Assembly (NCBI GenBank): GCA_945866505.1
Contig: CAMBHH010000041.1
Location: 1-20,495 of the forward strand
DNA from: Flavobacterium psychrophilum
Lineage (GTDB): Bacteria > Bacteroidota > Bacteroidia > Flavobacteriales > Flavobacteriaceae
Direction: 5' to 3'
DNA length: 20,495 nt
The notes under the pieces were generated by a model. That model was given only the letters and a program-made list of their open reading frames with translations, was not told the origin of the DNA and ran no database searches. A program made the position numbers and the translations under genes. Shown here in pieces: positions 6,509 to 14,348 of this stretch (position 1 is the first letter of the stretch; every line of letters starts with the position of its first letter).

Positions 6509-8029
6509 TTATTTCCTCAATAACTTGCTCAAAACCCCAAAAGCACCTCTAATAAAAGTAGCACTTGTAAGTACTTTTATAACGGATTTGGTTACAGCTC
6601 CAGTTGCATCACCGGATTGTTTTTGTTCTCTTTGTGCTGCTTTTTCTTCTTGCTGTTGAGCAACTTCTTGTTCGACATCAGCTATTTTTTTATTAAGCAT
6701 TTCATAAGCGCTTTCACGGTCAATGAGTTCAGAATATTTCCTGACCAGCTTTGATTTGGAATTGATTTCTTGAATTTCACTTTCGGTCAAAACATCCATT
6801 CTGCTGGTTGGCGCTCGCATCATTGTTGCTGCAAGTGGAGTAGGAATACCTTTTTCGTTTAAGGCTGTGACCAATGCTTCGCCAATTCCTAGGCTGGTCA
6901 ACAATTCATCCGTTTTATAAAAATCAGACGTTGGATAATTATCAGCAGTTTGCTTGATGGCTTGACGGTCATTTGCTGTAAAAGCTCTCAAAGCGTGTTG
7001 TATTTTTAATCCTAATTGTGCCAAAACACCACTCGGAACATCCATTGGATTTTGAGTTATAAAGTAAACGCCAACTCCTTTGGAACGGATTAGTTTTACG
7101 ATTGTTTCTATTTGTTCTAATAATGTTTTGCTGGCTTCTTTGAAAATTAAATGGGCTTCGTCAATAAAAATAACCAATTCAGGCTGATCCGAATCTCCTT
7201 TTTCAGGCATTTGTTGGTAAATTTCAGCCAATAAACTAAGCATAAAAGTCGAAAACAACTTAGGTTTGTCTTGAATATCCGTCAACCGAATAATGTTAAC
7301 ATATCCTTTTCCGTTTTCGTCTATACGCATTAGGTCGTCGATGTCAAAAGACATTTCTCCAAAGAACAAATCGGCGCCTTGTTGCTCTAGTTCAATTATT
7401 TTTCTGAGAATGGTTCCGGTTGTCGAGGTAGAAATCTTACCATAACTTTCTTCAATTTCGGCTTTTCCTTCTTCCGTAATATAATTGATTACTTTTTTGA
7501 TGTCTTTTAAATCCAATAGAGGCATTTTGTTGTCATCACAATATTTGAATATCACCGAAATTACTCCAGCTTGTGTATCATTCAAATCGAGAATTCTAGA
7601 AAACAATACCGGTCCAAATTCAGAAACAGTAGAACGAAGCCGAACGCCACTTTGTTCAGACAATGACATTAATTCTACCGGGAAACTGGCGACTTTGTAT
7701 GGAATATTTATTTTGGTGTGACGCTCCGAAATAAATGGTTTTTCTTCACCTTCTTTGGCAACACCGCTAAAATCCCCTTTGATATCCATCATTAATACAG
7801 GAATACCAAACGATGATAATTGTTCAGACAAAACTTGGATAGTTTTGGTCTTTCCAGTTCCAGTTGCACCAGCAATTAATCCGTGACGATTCAGCGTTTT
7901 TAGAGGAACTTTGATATGTGCGTCAGCTACAGCTTCACCATCAAGCATTGCGCCACCTAGAATTATGCTTTCTCCTTTTAAAAGGTAGCCATCATTAATA
8001 TGTTGTATAAAATCTTCTTTTCTGCTCAT
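6509..8029 (-). CDS. HerA-like / DUF853 family ATPase
   Basis: The 506-residue protein has a P-loop (GATGTGKT, residues 54-61), a Walker B with catalytic Glu (LVIFIDEAH, 285-293) and the family sequence VLMMDIKGDFSG (79-90). These mark it as a DUF853/YjgR protein, a relative of the HerA/FtsK DNA-pumping ATPases. The fragment VYFITQNPMDVPSGVLAQLGLKIQHALRAFT, split here across roughly residues 326-356, resembles the usual sensor and arginine-finger region. The C-terminal 70 residues are a Gln/Glu/Lys-rich likely coiled coil (EQEVAQQQEEKAAQREQKQ) ending in a short hydrophobic tail. The cellular role of DUF853 proteins is poorly known; DNA translocation is inferred from homology. No NurA nuclease, SIR2 or methylase gene lies beside it, so there is no sign of a HerA-based defence operon. 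Confidence 0.88.
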   Translation of the reverse strand: MSRKEDFIQHINDGYLLKGESIILGGAMLDGEAVADAHIKVPLKTLNRHGLIAGATGTGKTKTIQVLSEQLSSFGIPVLMMDIKGDFSGVAKEGEEKPFISERHTKINIPYKVASFPVELMSLSEQSGVRLRSTVSEFGPVLFSRILDLNDTQAGVISVIFKYCDDNKMPLLDLKDIKKVINYITEEGKAEIEESYGKISTSTTGTILRKIIELEQQGADLFFGEMSFDIDDLMRIDENGKGYVNIIRLTDIQDKPKLFSTFMLSLLAEIYQQMPEKGDSDQPELVIFIDEAHLIFKEASKTLLEQIETIVKLIRSKGVGVYFITQNPMDVPSGVLAQLGLKIQHALRAFTANDRQAIKQTADNYPTSDFYKTDELLTSLGIGEALVTALNEKGIPTPLAATMMRAPTSRMDVLTESEIQEINSKSKLVRKYSELIDRESAYEMLNKKIADVEQEVAQQQEEKAAQREQKQSGDATGAVTKSVIKVLTSATFIRGAFGVLSKLLRK

Positions 8030-8395
8030 CTTGTCTTCTGAATTAAAATCAATTGCAAGATATTATTTTTTTTATAAAAATTGTACTTGTACGCTTTAAT
8101 AAAAAAGCATCATTTTTTAACAACAAAAGCGTGATACATGAATTTTTCAACGGGATTTAAAACCAAACCTAAAGGTTATTGTGAAAATTCATTCTGCTTT
8201 CAAAATGTGAATGTTAGGTAAACTTATTGCAAATAATATAAAAAGTTAGAAAAGTCACCATTTTAAGGTAAAGTTAAATTCGTAAAATAATAGTAAAAAA
8301 AGTTTTTTTATTTGAACTAAAAATATAAATTTGCTTCTTAACAAAGTTTAATATAACAAAAAATAAATTATTAAAACTATTAAAATTAAAAGAAA
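8030..8395. other. Divergent intergenic region (366 bp) without a gene
   Basis: The stretch separates the minus-strand HerA-like gene from plus-strand exbB and is very AT-rich. I found no reading frame, RNA gene or terminator in it. A TATCTTGCA sequence on the minus strand near 8062-8054 is one base short of a standard -7 box and may serve the HerA-like gene. The exbB promoter element at 8326-8333 lies at the other end. The middle (about 8100-8280) shows nothing I can assign. Confidence 0.6.
8326..8333 (+). promoter_or_regulatory. Putative promoter -7 box for the exbB-tonB cluster
   Basis: TAAATTTG matches TAnnTTTG exactly, 62 bp before the exbB ATG. No TTG lies 17-23 bp upstream; the closest (8312-8314) is only 11 bp away. 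It is the best promoter candidate for the seven-gene cluster. Confidence 0.4.
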
Positions 8396-9214
8396 ATGGC
8401 AAACGTTAAAAAAGAAAAAGGTTCAGGTTTAGGAGGTATGATTTCAGGTATCATTATTGTTTTATGTATTTTTATGGGTTGGATCATCTGGAATTTCATC
8501 ATGGGTGATGGAGCAAACTTTGAAGGAGGAGTTAACACAGGCCATCCGCTTCCAGGAAATTATTTAGCAATGGTATATAAAGGAGGACCTATTGTACCGG
8601 TTTTGATGGGATTGCTTTTAATGGTAATTGTTTTTTCATTCGAGCGTTATGCTGTAATTTCTAAAGCTGCAGGAAAAGGAAATCTAGATAAATTTATGGA
8701 TGATGTTCAAAAAAGCATCAAAACAGGAGATATCGAAGGTGCAATTGTGGCTTGTGACAAACAACAAGGTTCTGTTGCTAATGCAATTAGATCCGCATTA
8801 GTTAAATATCAAGGTGTGAAAAAAGAAGGTTTAGATAGCGAAGCAGCAGCTGAAACAATTCACAAAGAAATCGAAGAAGCTACTTCACTTGAAATGCCAA
8901 TGTTAGAAAAACATATGACTATTCTATCTACTTTAGTTTCATTAGGAACTCTTGCTGGATTACTAGGAACAGTTACAGGTATGATTAAAGCGTTTGGTGC
9001 ATTAGCAAGTTCAGGAACTCCTGACCAAGCGATGTTGGCAAATGGTATTTCTGAGGCACTTATTAATACTGCAACAGGGATCTCTACTTCTGCATTAGCA
9101 ATTATTGTTTACAATTTATTCACTTCAAAAATCGACACGTTAACGTATTCTATCGATGAGGCAGGTAACACAATCGTGAATACTTACAGACATTTTAGAG
9201 GTACACAAAAATAA
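8396..9214 (+). CDS. exbB: ExbB: MotA/TolQ/ExbB proton channel subunit
   Basis: This 272-residue inner-membrane protein forms, with ExbD, the proton channel that energises TonB. Four hydrophobic segments are visible at about 13-36, 64-84, 175-197 and 222-242. The extra first segment, before the three helices of E. coli ExbB, is common in Bacteroidota homologues. A cytoplasmic region (about 90-170) lies between helices. Family signatures include LGTLAGLLGTVTGMIKAF (183-200) and ANGISEALINTATGIS (215-230), which line the channel. It is the first gene of a plus-strand cluster that continues with two exbD genes and tonB, so its assignment to the TonB system rather than to Tol or gliding motors is well supported. 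A 12-bp hairpin separates it from the next gene. Confidence 0.95.
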   Translation: MANVKKEKGSGLGGMISGIIIVLCIFMGWIIWNFIMGDGANFEGGVNTGHPLPGNYLAMVYKGGPIVPVLMGLLLMVIVFSFERYAVISKAAGKGNLDKFMDDVQKSIKTGDIEGAIVACDKQQGSVANAIRSALVKYQGVKKEGLDSEAAAETIHKEIEEATSLEMPMLEKHMTILSTLVSLGTLAGLLGTVTGMIKAFGALASSGTPDQAMLANGISEALINTATGISTSALAIIVYNLFTSKIDTLTYSIDEAGNTIVNTYRHFRGTQK

Positions 9215-9235
9215 TTAGTAATAATTTTTAAGGAT

Positions 9236-9262
9236 TTAGCGTTATATTAGATATAACGCTAA
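9236..9262 (+). other. Hairpin between exbB and exbD
   Basis: A 12-bp perfect stem (9236-9247 with 9251-9262) closes a 3-nt TAG loop; the arm reads TTAGCGTTATAT. It is not followed by a T run on the plus strand, so it is not a standard terminator. It could be an RNA processing or stability element that gives exbB a higher mRNA level than the downstream genes; that role is inference. Confidence 0.6.
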
Positions 9263-9289
9263 TCTTTACTAATTTAAAATAAAAAATTA

Positions 9290-9898
9290 ATGGCTGGAAA
9301 ATCGTCCAAAAAAGCAGCGTCTATTGATATGACGGCTATGTGTGATGTGGCTTTCCTTTTGCTTACTTTTTTTATTTTGACCGCTACGGCCAAAATACCA
9401 GAAGCATTGCCTGTGGATACGCCATCATCAACGGTACAAACCAAATTACCCGAAACGGATTTGGCTACTTTAACCATTGGTAAAGGAAAAGTATTTTTTG
9501 ATTTGAAAGGAAGAGAAGTTCGTAAACGAACTTTAGAATTGATGGGTCAAAAATATGGAGTTGAGTTTACTGATGATGAAAAGTTAAAATTTGCATTGAT
9601 GGAAGGAATTGGAGTTCCTGTTCAAAATCTCAAACAACTTATTGGAATGAAAACTGCCGACCGTAGCAAAGCAGGTCAACCAGGAGTTCCGAAAGATTCG
9701 CTTGATAATCAACTAGCAGAGTGGGTTCAAAATGCGCGAATTGCTAATATTGAATTGAATGATAAGGAATTACAAATTGCTATAAAAGGGGATGCAAAAG
9801 AAGAATATCCATCGATCCGAAAAGTAATGGATATTTTACAAGACCAAAAAATCAATAGCTTTAGTCTAGTTACCGGTTTAAGAGGAAAGAATTTTTAA
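9290..9898 (+). CDS. exbD: ExbD/TolR family protein, first copy
   Basis: The 202-residue protein has a short cytoplasmic start, one transmembrane helix (about 17-34) and a periplasmic domain, the ExbD layout. The motif DMTAMCDVAFLLLTFF (13-28) carries D19, the equivalent of the proton-carrying Asp of ExbD. It is longer than typical ExbD (about 140 residues) because of an extra stretch at about 78-140 containing MGQKYGVEFTDDEKLK and MKTADRSKAGQPGVP. The C-terminal part (about 150-198, ELQIAIKGDAKEEYPSIRKVMDILQD) returns to the family pattern. It is followed after 19 bp by a second, different exbD, so the two likely form a heteromeric channel with ExbB. Confidence 0.92.
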   Translation: MAGKSSKKAASIDMTAMCDVAFLLLTFFILTATAKIPEALPVDTPSSTVQTKLPETDLATLTIGKGKVFFDLKGREVRKRTLELMGQKYGVEFTDDEKLKFALMEGIGVPVQNLKQLIGMKTADRSKAGQPGVPKDSLDNQLAEWVQNARIANIELNDKELQIAIKGDAKEEYPSIRKVMDILQDQKINSFSLVTGLRGKNF

Positions 9899-9917
9899 TT
9901 AAAAAAAATACACTAAA

Positions 9918-10481
9918 ATGGCTGAATTAAATACAGGCGACAGTGGAGGCGGTAAGGACAAAAAAGTAAGAAGTAAAAAGCAAAATTCAAAAGTAGATTT
10001 AACTGCTATGGTGGATTTGGCATTCTTGCTAATCACCTTCTTTATGCTTACTACGACCTTGTCTAAACCACAATCTATGAATTTGGGGTTGCCAGATAAA
10101 GATGATCCTAAAGATAAACCAAAAGATATCAAAGTAGATGAATTTCGAACTATGACAATTCTATTGGGGGATAATGATAAACTACTGCGGTACAATGGTT
10201 TGTTGGCAACTCCTGTTCCAGGGGGTGCACCAAAAGACTTTACGTATGGTAAAGAAGGAATTCGTAAAGAATTAATGAATAGAAAGAAGGCGGTTTTGGC
10301 ATATTCTACTGCACAAGGAAAACCGAAGAACGGAATGATTGTTATTATAAAACCGGGCAAGAAGTCTAACTACCGCAATTTAGTTGATATTTTGGACGAA
10401 ATGGCAATTGTGGATGTACCAACGTATGCCATTGTAAATGATTTTTCACCCGAAGAAAAAAAATTGTTAGAAGGTAAATAA
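9918..10481 (+). CDS. exbD: ExbD/TolR family protein, second copy
   Basis: This 187-residue protein has the same layout as its upstream neighbour: a Lys/Gly-rich cytoplasmic start (1-26), the helix motif KVDLTAMVDLAFLLITFF (25-42) with proton-path residue D33, and a periplasmic domain. After the helix a highly charged linker (DKDDPKDKPKDIK) leads to the periplasmic part, which ends in YRNLVDILDEMAIVDVPTYAIV, close to the canonical ExbD C-terminus. It diverges strongly from the first copy outside the helix, so they are old paralogues. The spacing to the preceding gene is 19 bp, consistent with one transcript. A 127-bp gap then precedes tonB. Confidence 0.92.
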   Translation: MAELNTGDSGGGKDKKVRSKKQNSKVDLTAMVDLAFLLITFFMLTTTLSKPQSMNLGLPDKDDPKDKPKDIKVDEFRTMTILLGDNDKLLRYNGLLATPVPGGAPKDFTYGKEGIRKELMNRKKAVLAYSTAQGKPKNGMIVIIKPGKKSNYRNLVDILDEMAIVDVPTYAIVNDFSPEEKKLLEGK

Positions 10482-10608
10482 GATTTTTTCTTATTACTCA
10501 ATAACCTAATAATGAAGAAATGTGAAAGGAGCATAAACAGATTGGATGTATTACTAATTTTGATATGCGAATTACATATGGCTTTTAAAAATAAATAAAT
10601 ATCTACTT

Positions 10609-11397
10609 ATGAAATTAGATTTATTAAATAATCAATGGCTTGAAATTGTTTTCGAAGGGCGTAATAAGAGTTACGGTGCTTATGATTTGCGAAAATCAAT
10701 AACTAAGAATACAGGAAGAGCTTTTATCATTGGAACTGTTGTTTTTTCTCTTCTTGTGAGCATACCAACAATCATGCGAATGATTCCTGATGCTCAAGAA
10801 GATACTACTTTAGATCAAAAAATAACGACCGTAAAGATGCCTCCAAAGGAGAAGCCGAAAGAAAATCTTCCACCACCTCCGCCACCTCCTCCAAAGGTAG
10901 ATCAGGTGAAGTTTGTGAAACCGGTGGTTGCAAAAGCGGATGAAGTAGTTGAGGAGATTGTTGTCATCAAAGATCTTAAAGATAAAAACATTGGTAAAGA
11001 AACCATAAAGGGAGATCCAGACGCTGAGTTAACAGTTGAACCAGTAGGAACTGGTACTGGCGCAGTAGTCGAAGAAGATAACGCAGTATATAATCTTGCA
11101 GGAATCGAGGTTAAACCCGAATTTCCCGGAGGAATAGAAAAGTTTTATAACTTTGTAGGTAAAAACTATCAAACACCAGAAGAAGAAGGACTCAAGGGCA
11201 AAGTATATGTTTCGTTTGTGGTTGAAAAAGATGGTTCGTTGACAGATATTAAAGTTTTAAGAGATATTGGTTATGGTACCGGAAAAGAAGCGATCCGAGT
11301 ATTAAACAAATGCCCTAGATGGGCACCTGGCGAGCAAAATGGAAAAAAAGTAAGATGTACTTATAGTTTGCCAATTAGCATCCAATCAGCTGAATAA
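10609..11397 (+). CDS. tonB: Energy transducer TonB
   Basis: The 262-residue protein links the ExbB/ExbD motor to outer-membrane receptors. The cytoplasmic N-terminus carries the Bacteroidota TonB signature WLEIVFEGRNKSYGAYDLRK (10-29). One transmembrane helix follows (about 38-56). The periplasmic linker includes eight consecutive prolines (88-95) within a Lys/Pro-rich stretch, as expected for a rod spanning the periplasm. The C-terminal domain (about 165-262) starts VKPEFPGGIEKFYNFV and contains GKVYVSFVVEKDGSLTDIKV and the terminal RCTYSLPISIQ, typical of TonB_C. Two cysteines (in NKCPRW and VRCTYS) could pair. The stop codon overlaps the next ATG (TAATG), indicating translational coupling. 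The same C-terminal domain recurs in the secreted protein at 15517-16224. Confidence 0.95.
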   Translation: MKLDLLNNQWLEIVFEGRNKSYGAYDLRKSITKNTGRAFIIGTVVFSLLVSIPTIMRMIPDAQEDTTLDQKITTVKMPPKEKPKENLPPPPPPPPKVDQVKFVKPVVAKADEVVEEIVVIKDLKDKNIGKETIKGDPDAELTVEPVGTGTGAVVEEDNAVYNLAGIEVKPEFPGGIEKFYNFVGKNYQTPEEEGLKGKVYVSFVVEKDGSLTDIKVLRDIGYGTGKEAIRVLNKCPRWAPGEQNGKKVRCTYSLPISIQSAE

Positions 11398-11627
11398 TGA
11401 TAAATAGAATCATCCAAAACTTTAAAAAGAAATCGCTCAAAGAGCGGTTTCTTTTTGTTATGGGTATGTTGGTATTTATAGCCTACTTCATTTTGGGTTT
11501 AATTTTTATATTTTGGAAATCTATGCCTATTGCAATGGATTCAGTGTATAGAATGTCTTTTGGTGCACTTTTGATTGTATATTCTTTTATACGATTTTTC
11601 AGGGTTTTTAACTTAAATAATGAATAA
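11397..11627 (+). CDS. Small two-helix membrane protein, unknown function
   Basis: The 76-residue protein starts within the tonB stop codon (1-bp overlap) and ends 2 bp before the next ATG, so it is firmly embedded in the cluster. A basic N-terminus (MINRIIQNFKKKSLKER) precedes a hydrophobic helix at about 18-40 and a second at about 50-68. I do not recognise a family. The positive-inside rule suggests that both ends are cytoplasmic. Its placement between tonB and the PstS-like gene suggests a role at the inner membrane in the same process, but this is inference from position only. Confidence 0.75.
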   Translation: MINRIIQNFKKKSLKERFLFVMGMLVFIAYFILGLIFIFWKSMPIAMDSVYRMSFGALLIVYSFIRFFRVFNLNNE

Positions 11628-11629
11628 AT

Positions 11630-12550
11630 ATGTTTAAATACAGTAAGCTATTTTTATTATTATTTTTTTGTGTTTGTTTAGTTACATGTAACAAATCAGA
11701 CCAATCTAAAAACAGCAAGGAATCTATCTTAAAAGGTGCTGCAACTATTTTTGTCGATGAGACTTTGACCCCAATTTTAGAAGATCAGGTTGCTGTTTTT
11801 GAAAGCAAGTACGACGCTAAGATTGACATTATTTCTAAATCGGAATCTGAGGTGCTGAATTCATTGTTAAAAGAAAAGTCAAGTATTGCAATTTTGACAC
11901 GCAATTTGACACCAATTGAAAATAAAATCTTTGAGCAAAAAAAAATTACACCAAAAATAACTAAATTTGCAACCGACGCGATTGCCTTTATTTCAAATAA
12001 AAGCAATAAAGACACGTTGATTGAGTTAAAGAGTGTTATAGATTACATGCGAGGAAAGCAAAATTCGAAAATTAAAGGATTGGTTTTCGATAATCCAAAT
12101 TCGAGTACTGTTCGCTATATGAATCAACTTGCTGGAATTAGTGGTATCCCAAACGAGGGAGTTTATTCTTTCAAGACGAACCAAGAAGTTATTAGGTTTG
12201 TGGCGGAGAATGATGGGATGATTGGCGTAGTAGGAGTAAACTGGTTGACACAGCCAATGCCAGCTATGGAAAAATATGTTGATAGAGTTAACGTATTGAG
12301 TGTGAAAAGTCCAATTGATTATAAGTTTTACTTACCAAGTCAAAACAACATTGCGGAAGGTAAATATCCTTTGGCACGTGATTTGTATATCATAAATGCA
12401 CAAGGGTATTCAGGGCTAGGAATGGGTTTTGCTTCGTTTGTCGCCGGAGATATTGGACAAAGAATAATTTTAAAGTCAGGATTATTACCTGTAAGAGTGC
12501 CAGGCAGAAGAATAAATATTAGGAATGGCATAAGTAATGAGAAAAATTAA
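11630..12550 (+). CDS. PstS-like phosphate-binding-type lipoprotein
   Basis: The 306-residue protein has a lipoprotein signal with lipobox LVTC and lipidated C20. The rest follows the type II periplasmic binding-protein fold of the PstS family: GAATIFVDETLTPILEDQV at the start of lobe 1, AILTRNLTPIE (the family's SRxLTxxE-like motif), NPNSSTVRYM (a phosphate-loop-type segment) and GMIGVVGVNWL. It is therefore a substrate-binding lipoprotein, but no PstC, PstA or PstB permease genes are nearby. Its neighbours are tonB and a secreted TPR protein. Relatives in flavobacteria often carry a phosphate-ABC-transporter name, yet a role linked to TonB-driven uptake fits the context better. Ligand identity is not shown by the sequence. 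Confidence 0.85.
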   Translation: MFKYSKLFLLLFFCVCLVTCNKSDQSKNSKESILKGAATIFVDETLTPILEDQVAVFESKYDAKIDIISKSESEVLNSLLKEKSSIAILTRNLTPIENKIFEQKKITPKITKFATDAIAFISNKSNKDTLIELKSVIDYMRGKQNSKIKGLVFDNPNSSTVRYMNQLAGISGIPNEGVYSFKTNQEVIRFVAENDGMIGVVGVNWLTQPMPAMEKYVDRVNVLSVKSPIDYKFYLPSQNNIAEGKYPLARDLYIINAQGYSGLGMGFASFVAGDIGQRIILKSGLLPVRVPGRRINIRNGISNEKN

Positions 12551-12568
12551 ATACAAATACAAAACAAG

Positions 12569-14236
12569 ATGAACACACTTAAAATTTTTAGTATAGCTTT
12601 TTTAACATCAGTTACTCTTGGGTTTGCCCAAGATGTCAAAGAGGCAAGAAAAGCAGTCGATGCAGAACAATATGAAAAGGCAAAATCGATTCTAAAATCG
12701 ATTCTAAAAGCTAATCCTACAGACGGTAGAGCTAATTTTATCTTAGGAAATGTCTATCTTATTCAATCTGTAACAGATTCAGCAAAAATTGTCTATCAGA
12801 AAGGAGTAACTGGAGCTGATGGTGGCCGACTTAATTACATTGGTTTAGGTGTTATAGATCTAGATAACGGAAATTCTGTTGCCGCTGATGCAAATTTTGC
12901 ATTAGCTTTGAAAGACACAAAAAAGAAAGATATTGAGGAATTGACCGCGATAGGAAGAGGTTACACCTATTCTACAAAGCCCAATTATAAAAAAGCTATT
13001 GAAGTTTTAAACAAAGCGAAGTTTATAAATCCAAATGATGCACTTGTTCAACTAGCATTGGGTGATGCTTATTATGGCGATAAAAACCAAAATGAAGCCT
13101 ATGCTGCATATAGAAATGCTTTTCAGTTTGACCCTACTTTATTGAGAGCAAAAATGCAATTGGGAGTTTTATTAAAAGGAGCAAAATCTTATGATGAGGC
13201 TATAAAATCTTTTAATGAAGTTATTGCTTTGAACGCAAATTATGGCCCAGTTTATAGAGAGTTAGCTGAAACCTATTACAAATGGGGAAGAAACAAACCG
13301 TCTAAGTCATCAGAATATATGCAAACGGCTATAGGCTTTTATGAAAAATACCTTAGTCTTACCGATTACTCTTTGAATTCCAGAATGCGTCACGCTGACT
13401 TTTTGGTTCTTGTAAAAGATTACAAAGCATTAGAAGCTGAGGCCAATAAAATGATAGAAATGGACAAGGTCAATCCTAGGATTTTTCGTTACTTAGGGTA
13501 TTCTGCTTATGAGAATGGCAATGTTGAAGTGGCGATAAAATCGTTAGAAAGTTTTATTGCTAATCCTGTAAATAAAGTGATTGCAAAAGATTATTTGTAT
13601 TTAGCGAATGCAAAATTTAAGAAAGGAATGAGCGCTGATGGATTATCAATAGATCCTATTTTATATAGTTCAGGTATAGCAGATATTAAAAAAGCGGTAG
13701 AAATTGAGCCTTTGATTATCGAGGATTTGAATGAAGTAGGAAAGAAAATGTTCGGTTTAAAGTTATATACCGAATCCACTCCAATATTTGAGTTTGGAAC
13801 GACAAGTACTGAATATAAAAATTATATTGAGGATAATATCTATTACGGATTGTCAATTTACTATGCCAATTTAAAAAAAGATGTTGTTGTTGATAAAGTC
13901 GCTTTACAAAAAGCAGATTTTGCATTTGAAAAAGTAATCCAAGCGTCGCCAACCTATCAGGATGCATACATTTATAGAGCAAGAACAAATGCTGTGTTAG
14001 AAAACAATGAAGTAATGAAAAAAAATTACGAAGATTTTATAGCAAAAGCGACTGAAAAGGGAGCTGAAGAAGTTGCAAAACCACTGGTTAAGAAAAAATT
14101 TATAGAGTCTTACAATAATATTGCTTCAACATATTTAACAACTGATAAGGTAAAAGCAAAAGAGTTTGTGAATAAATCATTAGAATTAGACCCTGCTGAT
14201 AAACGCGCATTAGATTTATTGGCTTTCTTAAAATAG
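12569..14236 (+). CDS. Secreted tetratricopeptide-repeat protein
   Basis: The 555-residue protein has a signal peptide ending at A20 (LGFA|QD). The mature part is almost wholly TPR helices: a pair at about 30-65 (EQYEKAKSILKSILKANPTD), a run of repeats at about 135-235 (NYKKAIEVLNKAKFINPND, AYAAYRNAFQFDPT, YDEAIKSFNEVIALNANYG) and a final one at 535-555 (AKEFVNKSLELDPADKRAL). It should act as a periplasmic protein-binding scaffold; its partner is unknown. It is the last gene of the exbB-tonB cluster, 18 bp after the PstS-like gene, and is followed by a clear terminator. A perfect 12-bp tandem duplication at 12682-12705 encodes the SILK-SILK repeat, a sign of slippage. Confidence 0.9.
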   Translation: MNTLKIFSIAFLTSVTLGFAQDVKEARKAVDAEQYEKAKSILKSILKANPTDGRANFILGNVYLIQSVTDSAKIVYQKGVTGADGGRLNYIGLGVIDLDNGNSVAADANFALALKDTKKKDIEELTAIGRGYTYSTKPNYKKAIEVLNKAKFINPNDALVQLALGDAYYGDKNQNEAYAAYRNAFQFDPTLLRAKMQLGVLLKGAKSYDEAIKSFNEVIALNANYGPVYRELAETYYKWGRNKPSKSSEYMQTAIGFYEKYLSLTDYSLNSRMRHADFLVLVKDYKALEAEANKMIEMDKVNPRIFRYLGYSAYENGNVEVAIKSLESFIANPVNKVIAKDYLYLANAKFKKGMSADGLSIDPILYSSGIADIKKAVEIEPLIIEDLNEVGKKMFGLKLYTESTPIFEFGTTSTEYKNYIEDNIYYGLSIYYANLKKDVVVDKVALQKADFAFEKVIQASPTYQDAYIYRARTNAVLENNEVMKKNYEDFIAKATEKGAEEVAKPLVKKKFIESYNNIASTYLTTDKVKAKEFVNKSLELDPADKRALDLLAFLK

Positions 14237-14260
14237 TTAGTAAGACAATATTCATATTTA

Positions 14261-14294
14261 AAACCGATAGTTTCAATAATCTATCGGTTTTTTT
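14261..14294 (+). terminator. Intrinsic terminator after the exbB-tonB cluster
   Basis: AAACCGATAG (14261-14270) pairs perfectly with CTATCGGTTT (14281-14290) around a 10-nt loop, and the T run continues to 14294. This is a standard rho-independent terminator, 25 bp after the TPR gene stop. It separates this cluster from queE. Confidence 0.9.
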
Positions 14295-14323
14295 ATGCAA
14301 ACAAGTCAACGTTTTAAATTCAC

Positions 14324-14331
14324 TATCTTTG
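14324..14331 (+). promoter_or_regulatory. Putative promoter -7 box for queE
   Basis: TATCTTTG matches TAnnTTTG exactly and is followed by GCA, as often seen in flavobacterial promoters. It is 17 bp before the queE ATG, so the leader is very short. No TTG -33 box is visible at normal spacing. Confidence 0.55.
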
Positions 14332-14348
14332 CACTTTAAATTAAAAAA

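Noticed and set aside
9899..10360. 153-codon minus-strand open frame opposite the second exbD
   Set aside because: It lies wholly antisense to a clearly conserved ExbD gene, its protein has no recognisable family pattern, and the open frame follows from the codon use of the real gene.
11630..12550. Phosphate ABC transporter operon
   Set aside because: Only the binding protein is present; no permease, ATPase or phoU gene adjoins it.
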